Assembly (NCBI GenBank): GCA_008931825.1
Contig: QXVZ01010953.1
Coordinates: 1-22,541, forward strand
Source of the DNA: Phallusia fumigata
Lineage: Eukaryota; Chordata; Ascidiacea; Phlebobranchia; Ascidiidae
Direction of reading: 5' to 3'
DNA length: 22,541 bases
The number at the start of each line of letters is the position of its first letter. Positions within the stretch are counted from its first letter, which is position 1. The notes under the pieces were generated by a model. That model did no database searches. It saw only the letters and a list, made by a program, of their open reading frames with translations, and was not told the DNA's origin. Shown in pieces: positions 1-8,247 of this stretch. The position numbers were made by a program, and so were the translations under genes.

Positions 1-590
1 TGTACTGCTGTTGGATCAATCTGTTTTAAGCCGTCGTGCGGCTTCTGATCAATGCTGTGATGCCATCCGCTGACTGCTCGACCGTCGTCTAGACATTTCA
101 ACTGGAGAAACATGGATAGAGAAAATTACACAAAACAGGCAAGTGGATCTTAAATGCAAAGTATATCTAATTTAATGATTAAGTGGTAATATGTTCTGTT
201 AGGATTGCTGGACTTGCATGGGAAGACAGTATAACGTGCACTAATCCTGTTTTCGCATGTCAAAAATTTTTACTTTTGTTTAACTAGGCTAGATATGACG
301 TTACATTTTTGTACTTCACTTGTTTCGTTTTTTTGAGATTAACAGAAAGAGATTTCATGTGTTCGAGTGGAAGAGAACCAAGTCAAAAAGGAAAATTTTC
401 GGTGAAACTATTTCTTTACAGCAGCATAGGGTATACTTATCTTTTTTTCGTATGTTGACATATTCAACCGTGTTGTGAAGTAGGTTACATACAGCGTTGA
501 ACTTTAGGAAAGCTTCTGATTTGTTTTGAAGGAAACGAAACGGAAGCGGAGTGATCGTGTTTTCGGTTGAGACAGAACGAAGATGGAAAG
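1..590 (+). pseudogene. Unit L0, broken 5' half-unit (exons A, fused B/C, start of D)
   Basis: Left-truncated by the window edge. Exon A lies near 31-138 and ends in a GC-type donor (CAG|GCAAGT at 139). Its acceptor has changed from TTTCAG to TTTTAAG, and its frame has an in-frame TAG in the segment after the signal-like part. Exon B begins at 346 after AACAG, but its 3' part is joined directly to the end of exon C (through 401, donor GTGAAA). The intervening intron has therefore been lost. Exon D begins at 542 and runs around 590 into sequence that belongs upstream of the next exon A, so D has no donor. These joins look like deletion and unequal recombination between repeats. I infer a dead copy; the product family is not recognised. 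Confidence 0.6.
222..254 (+). other. GTGCAC hairpin, A-B intron, unit L0
   Basis: Arms GAAGACAG and CTGTTTTC flank a CGTGCAC centre. The one change from the perfect arm is compatible with a G-U pair. The inner ATAA/TAAT part is imperfect. Confidence 0.55.
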
Positions 591-841
591 TACTATTTTT
601 AACAACTTACCCAATACACAGTACTGCTGTTGGATCATTGTGTTTCAGGTCTTCGTGCGGCTTCTGATCAATGCTGTGATATCAACCGCTCACTGCTCGA
701 CCGCCGACATGAAATTTTATCTGGAGAAACATTTGGACAAAGAAATTTGCACAAAACAGGCCAGTGAATCTGAAATCAAAAGTTGATCTAACTAACGATT
801 AACTGGTAATATATTGTGTTGGGATGTTAGGACTAGCATGG

Positions 842-874
842 GAAGACAGTATAACGTGCACATATCCTGTCTTC
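842..874 (+). other. GTGCAC hairpin, A-B intron, unit L1
   Basis: Perfect 8-bp arms GAAGACAG and CTGTCTTC flank a CGTGCAC centre. The inner four-base arm has one mismatch (ATAA/ATAT). Confidence 0.6.
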
Positions 875-1354
875 GCATGTCAACGAATTTTGATTTTTTT
901 TAGTTAGGCCACATATGTCCTTGATTTTAGGTTAGGCTACATATGACGTTAAGTTTTTGTACTTACCTGCTTCGTTTTTAACAGAAAGAGATTTCATGTT
1001 TTCGAGTGGAAGACAACCAAGATAAAAAGGATTGATGGAGTCAAACAAGTGTAAGTTACGTTTTTGTATTTTCTTCTTGTCCAATTCTAACTAGGTTTTA
1101 TTTGGTTTCTTTGTTACTATTTATATTCACGCGACCATAATGTTTAGGCAATAGCTTTTTTTAACCTAACATGATATGTACAAATCGACAAGAAGACAAT
1201 GTCGGTACATTTAAAATGAATTTGGTTTCTGCTTGTTTTGTTTGCAGATTTTCGTCAGTAGTCAAGAAATTTCGACACGTATAAAAGACAACTGAAGACC
1301 TGTTGGAAACATCAATAGGAATAAACGTATTCGGTAACGTTACTATTTTTACAG

Positions 1355-1378
1355 CAGAATATCGTGCACATTATTCTG
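1355..1378 (+). other. GTGCAC inverted repeat, C-D intron, unit L1
   Basis: Arms CAGAAT and ATTCTG enclose a 12-base centre containing GTGCAC. It is followed by TTTTCGCAT, similar to the tail of the A-B intron hairpins. The counterparts in the other units are badly degraded. Confidence 0.4.
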
Positions 1379-1586
1379 TTTTCGCATACTGACCTTTTTA
1401 AACGTGTTGTGTTGAGGTTACGTATCGCTTTGAACTTTTAATAATACTTCAAAATTGTTTTGCAGGAAATTAAACGGAAACGGAGTGAGCGTTTTTTCGG
1501 TTGAGACGGAAACTGGACAGAAGGAATTGTGGCTTCAAATGAGTACTGGATTATTCCAACGAATGCTGCAATATTTAATCAATCAG

Positions 1587-1881
1587 GTACATCGCTGTAT
1601 AATTTACGACTCATGGTCATTGAACGTGTCAGATCGTTGAATGTTTAGTATGTTCAGTTGACTATTCGATTGTCGGCATCGGCAGAACTGTCCACATGGA
1701 AATATTAGCGAATTCCCCCAAGTATAATTGTTTGAACTTTTCATAGTTTAGACTTTAATTAAAAAATCCTACCATGTTACCTTCAAACCCATTTGTTACA
1801 TTTTAATGCATAGTAAAAAACTCACTATGAAAATGTAGCCTTATTGCTCTCACTTAAATGCAGTTTGTAATTTTGTTGCAG
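1587..1881 (+). other. D-E2 intron of unit L1
   Basis: No gene seen. It runs from donor GTACAT to acceptor GTTGCAG. Its right part matches the E1-E2 intron of unit L4 (around 11725-11973), so L1 appears to have lost exon E1 together with its surrounding intron sequence. Confidence 0.5.
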
Positions 1882-2165
1882 ATGTTTGTCCAACACCAAA
1901 ATATGAAATGGATTTCATATCTGCAACAGTAAAATTAGTGGAGGAATCAAGTACATGGCATTATTCGAAACACCACACACTTAAATGTAAGCATAAGCAA
2001 ACAACCGTAAAACAGTTTGTGTGTTTTTGAATTTTGCTTCTCTTTGTTTTGTAGGCGAGTATTACGGGGGAAAAGAAACTTTACACAGTTAAGTTAAAAT
2101 TACTTTCCTTCTATGAAACTAATCGTAATTTAAATTTGTGTCTACAAACGAAATAAACTTAACCC

Positions 2166-2196
2166 GAGGCGATACAGAGTGCACGTTGACCGCCTC
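2166..2196 (+). other. GTGCAC hairpin, F-G intron, cassette R1
   Basis: Arms GAGGC/GCCTC pair perfectly at the base, and CAG/TTG (one G-U pair) next to the AGTGCACG loop. The T-G pair seen in other copies is C-G here, which is a pairing-preserving change. One A-C mismatch lies between the two helices. Confidence 0.5.
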
Positions 2197-2417
2197 TTGT
2201 GCATCACTAACAACGTTATATTTCTTACTCCGTTATTTCTGACCTTTATTCTTCAGAATATCGAACAAATCAAGAGACCATCACTGCTTGTAGGACTACT
2301 GGGCAATAAAAATGGACAGCTGATTGAAGCGATTCAGTGCTCAACAGGTGAGTCGAGCACATTAGTAAAATATAATGTTCTAAGATCGGGTAAACAAAAT
2401 TTGTTTGATAAAGATTG

Positions 2418-2435
2418 AACAGAATGTGCACTGTT
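2418..2435 (+). other. Degenerate GTGCAC hairpin, G-H intron, cassette R1
   Basis: AACAG and CTGTT flank AATGTGCA. The outer arm present in other cassettes is lost here. Confidence 0.45.
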
Positions 2436-2619
2436 TCGCATTCGCGATATGCGTTTCCAAAATGGTTTGCACAAATCTGATAAAGTATTTTTATTGCAGT
2501 GGCATGTTTTTGCTTTAGAAACTTCCTGAACTTACCGCTGACAAGGTGAACTCAAATCGAATCTGCAGTTCATGATTGGGCGAAGCACATAAAACGTGGG
2601 TACACTGTGATATTGTTTT

Positions 2620-3545
2620 ATCAATGTAGTTTTGCCATCAAATGTTAGGTTAATTTGGATGAAACTTTCCTTACCGTTTCGTTTATCATCTTAGCCCCGA
2701 TGGTTACCTCCGCTTGTCCCGCAAGAGTAAAACAATTTGCATGCTTTATAAGGTTACGCAAACGAAAGGGTAAATAGAATATGAACCACTTGTCCCAGCT
2801 GAATGAAACTTTAGTGGGTGGATTGCTATACAATGTCCAACTTAGTATAACATGCAATTGCGGTGCACTCTTTCTTTCTTTGACCCAATAGCCACAGCAG
2901 TTACCCCTCCAGTCAAAGTATTAAACAATGTTCTGAACTATAAATTCGATACTTTGTAGAATGTTATTGTGGTTCACTGACTGCTTTTATTAACCCTAAA
3001 ACCTGACTTGTATTTAGAAAAACGAATTATGTCCATGCCGCTTTGCCATGAAATGTTTGGTGGATTTGGACGACACTTTCACAACTGATAGTTATGGTCA
3101 TGGATGCGTTCCATTTGTTTCGTTTGACCCCAGTCCCAGCCGTTACCCCACTACCCCCTGTAATGGGCAATGTTGGAACCAGATCGGAATTAGATGAAAT
3201 TTGCCCTACCCACATACAGACACAAAAAACCTTCATCGCAAGCGTTCGGGTTCGAACCCCGTTGAAAACATACCTCGCGTGTATTGCCTCCGCCGAGCCT
3301 GCCAGCAAACAATCATGCGCGGCGAGCCAAAAGTGCCCATTTTCAACCCAAATATCTTAAACCAAACATGGCCAAAATTGCACACAACACTTCCAAAGCA
3401 TTCAAAATAATTAACCAAACCTTTAAAAAACGATTTAAACACCAGACATTAATACGCATATGAATATGACTGCTCACTGCACTTGCCACAATCATTACCC
3501 ACTGCCATACAGAGCGTTCTGTTTTAAATCGTCACAAAATCGTCT
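2620..3545. repeat. Composite GACCC/AGCCCC repeat block T1
   Basis: No gene seen. It contains two or more degenerate copies of a module that recurs across the window. The module runs GATTTGGA(C/T)GAAACTTTC, a GTTTGACCC...AGCCCCAGC...GTTACCCC motif, then a GTCCGAA...GATGAAATTTG-like stretch. The right part (3230-3420) carries a CpG-rich segment, GCGTGTATTGCCTCCGCCG, that recurs at 3595-3640 and 6545-6600. Short ORFs here are not conserved between copies. The family is unknown to me; it could be a non-autonomous transposon or satellite-like tail of the unit. Confidence 0.6.
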
Positions 3546-3761
3546 TTGTATCATAGGGGTGCACCTGTTAGCACTCACTTGAAATTCATAACTCGCGCGT
3601 ATTGCCGCCGCCGAGCTTGCCAGCAAACAATCCTGCGCGACCATTCGAAAATGTCAAAAATCGAAATACGTGCGCGTTTTTCGAACCCCGTAAAAACAGC
3701 CAAGATCAGTTGCCTGGGTAGGATGTTAAACGCTTTTGTCTCATGTCTTTGTTTGTTTCAG
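3546..3761 (+). repeat. CpG-rich repeat leading into exon Z, first copy
   Basis: It contains CGCGCGTATTGCCGCCGCCG and TTCGAACCCCGTAAAAACAG, and aligns with about 6525-6729. It ends in the pyrimidine tract and TTTCAG acceptor of exon Z. The TTCGAACCC piece resembles a tRNA T-arm, but no tRNA fold is present. Confidence 0.5.
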
Positions 3762-3967
3762 TCGACTGTGTCGTTTCTGGATGGGGAGAAAGGGGCGTTT
3801 GTGAACTCGGCTGCAACGCAACCTCTGCTTCGACTCGAATGGGAAGCGTTCGATCATAGTTGGTCTGCGAAGGATGTAAGGATGAACTGAACGACTGAAA
3901 CGAGATTTAAACGACGGAGTGTTTCTTCATGTCGATGTCAATGCAAAGGAATTCAGTTTTCTGATAG
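3762..3967 (+). pseudogene. Exon Z, first copy, frame broken
   Basis: A 206-nt segment between GTTTGTTTCAG and GATAG|GTAAGT. One frame starts DCVVSGWGERGVCELGCNAT (Cys residues and a possible N-glycosylation sequon). It then meets TAG where the second copy has GAG, with further stops after that. The second copy at 6730-6946 is open throughout, so this one is probably decayed. CVVSGWG resembles the C-x-SGWG motif of trypsin-like proteases, but no other protease motif supports that. Confidence 0.5.
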
Positions 3968-4250
3968 GTAAGTCACATTATTACATTTTGTTTCCAGCTA
4001 ATTATAATTTTCCTAGGTGATAAATAACTAGCATTAATATCGTTTCAGTTTTGTCTTTTCGACTGCGCGCACCACAAATTTTGTTCCATTATCCAAATCA
4101 ATTTGGACTCAAAAGTAAAATGCACATAGGTTTTAATAAATCCTAAGACATTTTTTTCAAAATTTGTAAAACTTGTAAAGTCAGCTGGAAAACAGTTGTA
4201 TTAACAAGCAAAATAAAGGACCACCTCTGTTACAAGCGTCAAGCAAATCA
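3968..4250 (+). other. Region between exon Z and the CCAAT block, first copy
   Basis: No gene seen. It has a possible further acceptor (CGTTTCAG ending at 4047) but no convincing exon. It aligns with 6947-7950 once the hAT element there is removed, so it holds the approximate empty site (ATTATC near 4090) for that insertion. Confidence 0.45.
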
Positions 4251-4450
4251 CGCCAATTTGACCGGCGCTTTGCCGTACGCAACTAATCAAAACTGCTCCG
4301 AATGCAGCTCACTAATTGGCAACGAAGCAAGCCATTGGACGGATGAAGAGCGCTCCTCTGACGTATCGAAGCTTTCTGATTGGTCAAAAAAAAAGAAAAA
4401 GGCAACCCACATGACTTTGGAGTGGCGACGCGTCATTCTTGTTTAGTCAG
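4251..4450 (+). promoter_or_regulatory. CCAAT-box array upstream of exon P, unit L2
   Basis: One CCAAT (4253-4257) and three ATTGG boxes (4315-4319, 4334-4338, 4379-4383) precede exon P. They are followed by a GACGCGTCATT element that resembles an ATF/CREB half-site pair. The same boxes occur at nearly the same spacing before exon P of unit L3 (8061, 8081, 8127). CCAAT boxes are the known target of NF-Y. Function here is inferred from position and duplication; no TATA box or start site could be fixed. Confidence 0.5.
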
Positions 4451-4546
4451 TAGTGTCGGTGGTAGCGTCGAGAAGGAGATTACTCACAATCGGAAAATAT
4501 GCAGGTAATGACATTTTTGCAAATAAAATTTTTCGATTTCGGTGCA

Positions 4547-4578
4547 GAGGTTTACTGGGGTGCACACCAGTTTGCTTC
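4547..4578 (+). other. GTGCAC hairpin, P-A intron, unit L2
   Basis: CTGGGGTGCACACCAG forms the core, with loop GGTGCACA and arms ACTGG/CCAGT. The flanks GAGG and GCTTC can extend the stem through G-U pairs. Confidence 0.5.
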
Positions 4579-4952
4579 TGGACTGTTATCGGAAAGTGAT
4601 TAATAGCGTAGTTAGTTTAGACAACGTACCAAATGCGCGGTACTGCTGTTGGATCATTTTGTTTCAGGTCTTCGTGCGGCTTGCAATCATTGCTGTGATA
4701 TCATCTGCTGACTGCTCGAAGTGGATCTTAAATGCAAGTCTAATTTGAATACATTCTGTTAGGATTTTAGGACCGTTGAATACTTGTACTTCAACTGGTT
4801 CGTTTTTTTGAGATTAACAAAAAGAGATTTCATGTATTCGAGTGGCAGAGAACCAAGATAAAACGGATTGATGATGTCAGTAAGTTAAGGCCATTTCAAC
4901 TGGATAAACATGGACAAGGAAATTAACACATTTACATTGATGACTAGCATTA

Positions 4953-4985
4953 GAAGACAGTATAACGTGCACTTATTCTGTCTTC
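4953..4985 (+). other. GTGCAC hairpin, unit L2 (displaced)
   Basis: Perfect arms GAAGACAG/CTGTCTTC and inner arms ATAA/TTAT around CGTGCAC. In this unit it lies between two copies of exon B rather than between A and B. Confidence 0.6.
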
Positions 4986-5305
4986 GCATGTTAATAACTG
5001 TTTTAATTGACTACATATGACGTTGATTTTTGTGCTTCACCTGTTTTTTGTATTTAAGAATAACGGAAAGAGATCTCCTGTGTATCTGTTGAAGAGAACC
5101 AAGAAAAAATGGACAGTGGCTTGAGACAAGTTAAGTTTTAGTATTTTCCGTTTCGTTCGTTACAGTTGCAATGAATTTGAATTCTGTTACGTTTGTTGCA
5201 GATTTTCGTCAATATCCGTTTCTAACTACTAGACAGAAATTACATTGGAACACGAATAGAAGACAACCGAAAACGTGGAAAAGTCTTTCGGAATCAAAGT
5301 TTTCG

Positions 5306-5531
5306 GTAAATCTGTTACTTTTACGGCTGTATAGAGCGCACTTTTCTGTCCTCGCATGTTACATTCAAACGTGTTCTGAAATAGGCAACATATCGCGTTC
5401 TTCCAATTTGTCAACCAACTGTATAGTTAATGAAAGACTTTAAACTTAGTTTGTGCGACAAGAGCATTACATTATGTGAGGTTTTAACTGTTAGTGAACT
5501 AGAGCGTCAAATATGCGTCACAACTATATAC
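5306..5531 (+). other. Intron sequence between C and E1, unit L2, left of the hAT element
   Basis: No gene seen. It matches the intron parts of L3 and L4 on either side of exon D, but D itself is missing, so a deletion probably removed it. The target site CTATATAC lies at 5524-5531. Confidence 0.45.
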
Positions 5532-5750
5532 CAGTGGTTTCCAGTTTTCGATGCCGACGAAGTAATCGTGGACATCCCTCCCAATGCAACATTGTTTGCA
5601 AATCAAATTAGTTGAAAGTCTGTTTTCCGGCCTATTATAGTGTGAGAATATTTTTGAAAATCGTGGTTAAATAGACTAATAGCCTGCGTTTTCAGAACTT
5701 TCCGCGGACCCCCTGAAAACGCTTTGTGGACCCCCGGTTGAGAACCACTG
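5532..5750. mobile_element. 219-bp non-autonomous hAT-type element
   Basis: It begins CAGTGGTTTCCAGTTTTCG and ends ...CGGTTGAGAACCACTG, giving imperfect terminal inverted repeats (CAGTGGTTCTCAACCG when the right end is reversed). Perfect 8-bp target duplications CTATATAC lie at 5524-5531 and 5751-5758. An 8-bp duplication with CAGTGG termini is typical of hAT elements. The paralogous introns at about 9306 and 11413 read (A)CTATA(T/C)ACCACATACAT without the insert and so show the empty site. It has no transposase ORF, so it would depend on one supplied elsewhere. Confidence 0.9.
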
Positions 5751-5920
5751 CTATATACCATGATTGCCACATACATCAACAACACACAACGAGTTTTGAT
5801 ATTTTTGCTTTTGTTGCAGATTGGCAAATCCGTTTCAAACAGCACCTACATTTCGACATGAATTCACAGCAGAGGAAGCGAGATACAAGTCAACGTGTCC
5901 ACAGGACCTGACAGGTGAAT

Positions 5921-6487
5921 GTAAGTAACTTACAAATATTAAAGGCGAGTGTTAAGCTGAGCTAGACAGAATACAACGCATAACAAATTGCCAAATCAGT
6001 ATTTTGCACGTTTTTCATGAAATGTTTAGTTGATTTGGACGAAACTTTCACAACTTGATGGCTATGATCATGGAGGCGTTCTATTAGTTTCGTTTGACCC
6101 CATAGCCCTAGCGGTAACCCCGTTAGCCCCCGAAATGGGCAATTTTGGAACCAGGACAGAATAGAATGAAAGACACAAACATCCTCTTTGCAAACGTTCA
6201 GGTTGAAAAGATATATCTCGTGCGTATTGCCGCTGTCGAACTTGCAAGAAAACATTTGTGCACGACTAGCCAAATGAGTCCAATTTAACCCAAATATCTT
6301 TCAAACCAAACACAGCTTAACAGCCAAATTTGCACACAACGTTTCCGAAGCATTCACGAATGATTAACACTAATTGTTAAAAACAAAGATTTTAACACCA
6401 CTCAATATGACGCTTATAAATATCACTTTTCACTGCACTAGCCAGAATGAAACGGCATATTAGCCACTTGCATACAGAGCATATCGT
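5921..6487. repeat. Composite GACCC/AGCCCC repeat block T2
   Basis: No gene seen. It parallels 3035-3545: GATTTGGACGAAACTTTCAC, GTTTCGTTTGACCCCATAGC, GGTAACCCCGTTAGCCCCCG, then the AACCCAAATATCTT segment. It confirms that L1-R1-T1-Z and L2-T2-Z derive from one larger repeat, with the F-G-H cassette missing here. Confidence 0.6.
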
Positions 6488-6729
6488 TTGCAATCAGCAC
6501 AAAATCGTCATTATGTCATACGGGCAGTTCAGTTGAAATTCGTAACTCGCGCGTATTGCCGCCGCCGACCATGCCAGCAAACAATCGAGCGAGAGGAGCG
6601 CAAAGTGCCAAAAATCCTGATCAGAATACGTACTCGAAAGCGTCTTTCGAACCCCGTAAAAACAGATCAGTTTCCTGATTAAGATGTTAAACGCGTATGT
6701 CTCAAACACTGATGTCGTTTTTTTATCAG
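6488..6729 (+). repeat. CpG-rich repeat leading into exon Z, second copy
   Basis: It aligns with 3546-3761 (CGCGCGTATTGCCGCCGCCG, TTTCGAACCCCGTAAAAACAG) and ends in the TTTTATCAG acceptor of exon Z. Nothing else seen. Confidence 0.5.
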
Positions 6730-6946
6730 TCAGCTGTGTTGTTTCTGGATGGGGAGATAGTGACGTTTCTCAACTCGGATGCAACGAAACCTCTGCGTCG
6801 ACTCGGTTGGGAAGCGTTGGATCAGAGTCAGTTTGCGATGGGAAGTCCTGTACCGATGAACTGAACGGAAATGCAACATTTCTGTTTAAACAACTGAGTG
6901 TTTCTTCATGTCGATGTCAGTGCAAAGAATTTCAGTTTTCTGTAAA
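6730..6946 (+). CDS. Exon Z, second copy, open Cys-rich exon
   Basis: A 217-nt exon between TTTTATCAG and AAA|GTAAGT. The frame that skips two bases is open throughout. It begins SCVVSGWGDSDVSQLGCNET, continues through VCDGKSCTDELNGNATF, and ends SSCRCQCKEFQF. That gives seven cysteines and two sequons (NET, NAT), as expected of a secreted or extracellular segment. The start CVVSGWG resembles the SGWG motif of trypsin-like proteases, but no His, Asp or Ser catalytic motif is recognisable nearby, so I do not assign it. It may be the last coding exon of the preceding unit or an alternative upstream exon. The partner exons are unknown. Confidence 0.4.
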
Positions 6947-7071
6947 GTAAGTCACATTGTTACTTTTTTTACCAGCTAAACAGAATTTTTGCTGGGTTAT
7001 AATTAACTGGCATTAATTTCGTTTCAGTTTTGTTTTTTCATCGCGCAGAACAAATTATGTTCGATTATCAT

Positions 7072-7818
7072 TAGTGATGTACCGAAGCTTCGGTTTGCCG
7101 AATTTATTCGGCCGAATCGGCGATTTTGGCGGACTGGTTTCGGCCGAATAATTTGTTGCGATTCTGCCGAAACCGAACTTTTGCGCGCAGCAAAAATAAC
7201 GTTCTGGAACACCAACAATAGTGTCCGGGCCTCATTTGATAATCACTTAAAGCGATGCTTGCTTTAAGGCACGTGTCTTTCCGCCTACGTACTACACAAT
7301 CTTTCAAACTGCGCTATAACTAACAAGTCTAACAACGAAAAAATACAACTCAGGATTTATGATTATTTAGTTTCGTAACAATAAAACTGTTGTACAGAGT
7401 ATTTTTGTGATCTTGTTTTAAAGTATTTGTAATTGCTAATGCGATTATCGTTTTTAAAACGAGGACTTAAATGTCAGATGGTAGATGTCTTGCTGTTACA
7501 GACAAGGCAATTATTGTTTTATTTATCGCGTCAACTAGCATTTATTAAAGCAATATCGTTTTGTTCACTCCCTGCAAAATATTGGTAGCTCATTTCGAGG
7601 CTGGTAACGACGGCCGCGCAACCTTTAAACCCACCGCACAAGATAATAATACAACACAACTATTAAGTTCTAGCACCACTGTTTGCCTAGCAGCAAAATC
7701 ATGTGATTATGTCAAAAGCGTAGCGTGACGTCACAAATGATTCGGTTGATTCGAATTTATTCGGAAAAAATATTCGGTTTGGGTCCGAACCTAAATAAGC
7801 CGATTCGGTGCATCACTA
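7072..7818. mobile_element. 747-bp non-autonomous hAT-type element
   Basis: The left end is TAGTGATGTACCGAAGC and the right end, reversed, TTAGTGATGCACCGAATCGG, giving terminal inverted repeats. Perfect 8-bp target duplications ATTATCAT lie at 7064-7071 and 7819-7826. Both ends carry clustered ATTCGG/CCGAA motifs, as expected for subterminal transposase-binding repeats. The interior shows no transposase frame. The paralogous region near 4090 (ATTATC followed by CATAGGTTTTAATAAATCC) approximates the empty site. Most likely a hAT-derived deletion product. Confidence 0.9.
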
Positions 7819-7998
7819 ATTATCATAGGTTTAAACAAATCCTAAAACATTTTTTCTGTAATTGATAAAAACAGTAAAGCCGGCCGAAAAAACAATTTTT
7901 CAAGCTTGTGTCGTCTTAGCAATGTAAAAGACCACCTCCAGCTTCCGGAAAGCACTGTTGTGTTACAAGCGTCAGTCAAAACCACCACACCACATCAC

Positions 7999-8198
7999 GC
8001 CAATTCGACCGGCGCTTTGCCTAACGCAACTAATCAAACTGCTGCAAATGCGGATCACTAATTGGTCCATGAAGTCAGTCATTGGACGGATGAAGAGCGC
8101 TCCTCGTTTCGAAGGCAAGCTTTTTGATTGGTCGAACAAAAAGAAAAAAGGAGCCCACATGACTTTGAAGTGGCGACGTGTCATTCCTGTTTTGTCAG
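7999..8198 (+). promoter_or_regulatory. CCAAT-box array upstream of exon P, unit L3
   Basis: CCAAT at 8000-8004 and ATTGG at 8061-8065, 8081-8085 and 8127-8131. The order and almost the same spacing match 4253-4383. A GACGTGTCATT element stands at the equivalent ATF/CREB-like position. A TTCCGGAA palindrome (ETS-like) further upstream near 7944 is absent from the first copy. Conservation of box spacing in otherwise diverged DNA supports a promoter role, but this is inference. Confidence 0.5.
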
Positions 8199-8247
8199 CA
8201 GTGTCGGTGGAAGCGTTGAGAAGGGAGACGACTCACAAACGGAAAAT

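Larger units (their letters stand above)
591..1986 (+). pseudogene. Unit L1 (exons A, B, C, D, E2)
   Basis: Predicted exons are A 649-759, B 985-1050, C 1248-1333, D 1466-1586 and E2 1882-1986. All acceptors are intact (TTTCAG, AACAG, TTTGCAG, TTTTGCAG, GTTGCAG). Donors are GTAAGT, GTAACG, GTACAT and GTAAGC, except A, whose donor reads GCCAGT. Exon A is open for 37 codons and encodes VFVRLLINAVISTAHCSTAD followed by a charged tail. Exon B continues in frame to TGA at 1033-1035 (ending RVEDNQDKKD). Exon C has a stop in its in-phase frame. Exon E2 is open in one frame (VCPTPKYEMDF... to HHTLK), and its last base matches the phase of exon F in R1. No exon P lies upstream, because the unit starts at a recombination join. 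E1 is missing. It could be a partial gene or a pseudogene. Confidence 0.5.
2055..2595 (+). pseudogene. Cassette R1 (exons F, G, H)
   Basis: Exon F 2055-2087 is short. It follows TTTTGTAG and ends before GTTAAG. Exon G 2257-2347 follows CTTCAG and ends at CAACAG|GTGAGT. Exon H 2519-2595 follows GCTTTAG and ends before GTGGGT. The phases of E2 (L1), F and G match: E2 leaves one base and F opens with two (HTLK|CEYYGGKE), then F leaves one base and G continues (YRTNQETITACRTTG). G then reaches a stop after a one-base gain relative to other copies (near 2311). Exon H keeps the frame KLPELTADKVN and then stops. This is evidence of coding ancestry with at least one later frameshift. No known domain was confidently recognised. 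Confidence 0.5.
4451..5920 (+). pseudogene. Unit L2 (exons P, truncated A, B, second B, C, E1)
   Basis: Exon P ends at 4504 with ATGCAG before GTAATG. Exon A starts at 4668 after TTTCAG but is cut after its DCS codons: a deletion joins it to intron sequence and removes the donor. Read from ATG at 4499 with the P-A intron spliced out, the ORF is 28 codons (MQVFVRLAIIAVISSADCSK...) ending at TGA 4746-4748. Exon B (about 4821-4880) has lost its acceptor AG (AACAA) but keeps GTAAGT. A stray copy of the end of exon A and the A-B intron hairpin follow, then a second B (about 5067-5129) without the usual TGA. Exon C 5202-5305 is open in one frame. Exon D is missing. E1 5820-5920 is open (LANPFQTAPTFRHEF...YKSTC...). 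A hAT element sits in the last intron. Probably a scrambled copy. Confidence 0.5.

Noticed and set aside
222..254. GTGCAC hairpins as microRNA precursors
   Set aside because: At 31-34 nt they are too short for a precursor stem.
649..759. AVISTAHC in exon A read as a trypsin-like catalytic His motif
   Set aside because: The other readable copies have ADC instead, and with ATGCAG from exon P the segment reads as a signal peptide. No Asp or Ser motif follows.
3241..3262. GGTTCGAACCCC resembling a tRNA T-arm or SINE B box
   Set aside because: No acceptor stem, anticodon arm or A box at the right distance. The motif is a palindrome, and its other copies have lost the B-box match.
3094..3360. 88-codon ORF on the plus strand and a 93-codon ORF on the minus strand in block T1
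   Set aside because: They fall in the composite repeat. The same frame in block T2 is full of stops, so they are chance ORFs.
7024..7307. Minus-strand ORFs of 64 and 67 codons at the left end of the 747-bp element
   Set aside because: They cross the terminal inverted repeat and target duplication and show no transposase motif.
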